Below, piece by piece: positions 14,662-14,665 of a stretch of DNA of 14,665 bases. Every line of letters starts with the position of its first letter. Within the stretch, counting starts at the first letter, position 1. The stretch spans positions 1-14,665 of the forward strand of contig CAJMSZ010000050.1 of assembly GCA_905216215.1 (NCBI GenBank), given 5' to 3'. Below the pieces are notes generated by a model. That model made no database searches, was not told the origin of the DNA, and saw nothing but the letters and a program-made list of their open reading frames with translations. Origin of the DNA: an uncultured bacterium. Its GTDB lineage: Bacteria; Bacillota; Clostridia; Lachnospirales; Lachnospiraceae. The position numbers and the translations under genes were made by a program.

Positions 14662-14665
14662 TTCC

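Overview
The window looks like a Bacillota (Clostridia) chromosome, most likely a gut Lachnospiraceae-type organism. The reasons are GGAGG-type ribosome binding sites, moderately AT-rich codon use, U-rich intrinsic terminators, a RlmCD-type methyltransferase next to YhaM, a MutS2 rather than a MutS/MutL gene, and a Tn1549-like ParA/ParB/thioester-adhesin cargo. No rRNA, tRNA or CRISPR array is visible.

Right and centre (about 6.2-14.6 kb) are chromosomal. A leftward operon starts from a good promoter at 9884-9912. It encodes a membrane-anchored HtrA-like protein whose whole catalytic triad appears lost, the YhaM 3'-5' exoribonuclease, and the 23S rRNA uracil methyltransferase RlmD/RlmCD. Running rightward from the same 180-bp intergenic region are mutS2 and a two-component pair (OmpR-type regulator plus HisKA sensor kinase). 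That block closes with a very strong terminator overlapping the kinase stop codon. The last ~95 bases hold nested inverted repeats and no gene.

Left (about 50-6200) is best read as an integrated mobile element, or the remnant of one, sitting in the 3' end of rlmD. It runs on the minus strand: a replacement 3' end of rlmD with its own terminator, a 59-aa protein with a clear promoter, parA, parB, a thioester-domain surface protein cut off after the start of its first SpaA-like repeat, a MazF toxin, a 50-aa acidic protein, and a large serine recombinase that runs off the window edge. No relaxase, coupling protein, VirB4 or VirB6 gene is present, so this looks like a deletion derivative of an integrative conjugative element, with the probable deletion joint near 2473-2510.

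The most interesting observation is that the recombinase reading frame at the left edge ends in a peptide nearly identical to the RlmD junction (ETVVLLS, then KPD and IN), with an exact 8-bp DNA match (47-54 and 6201-6208). The simplest model is that these are the two attachment sites. Integration would then exchange C-terminal tails between the recombinase and the host rRNA methyltransferase, leaving RlmD with a ~105-residue helix-turn-helix-like tail supplied by the element. This is inference and needs the sequence left of the window and an unoccupied relative to test.
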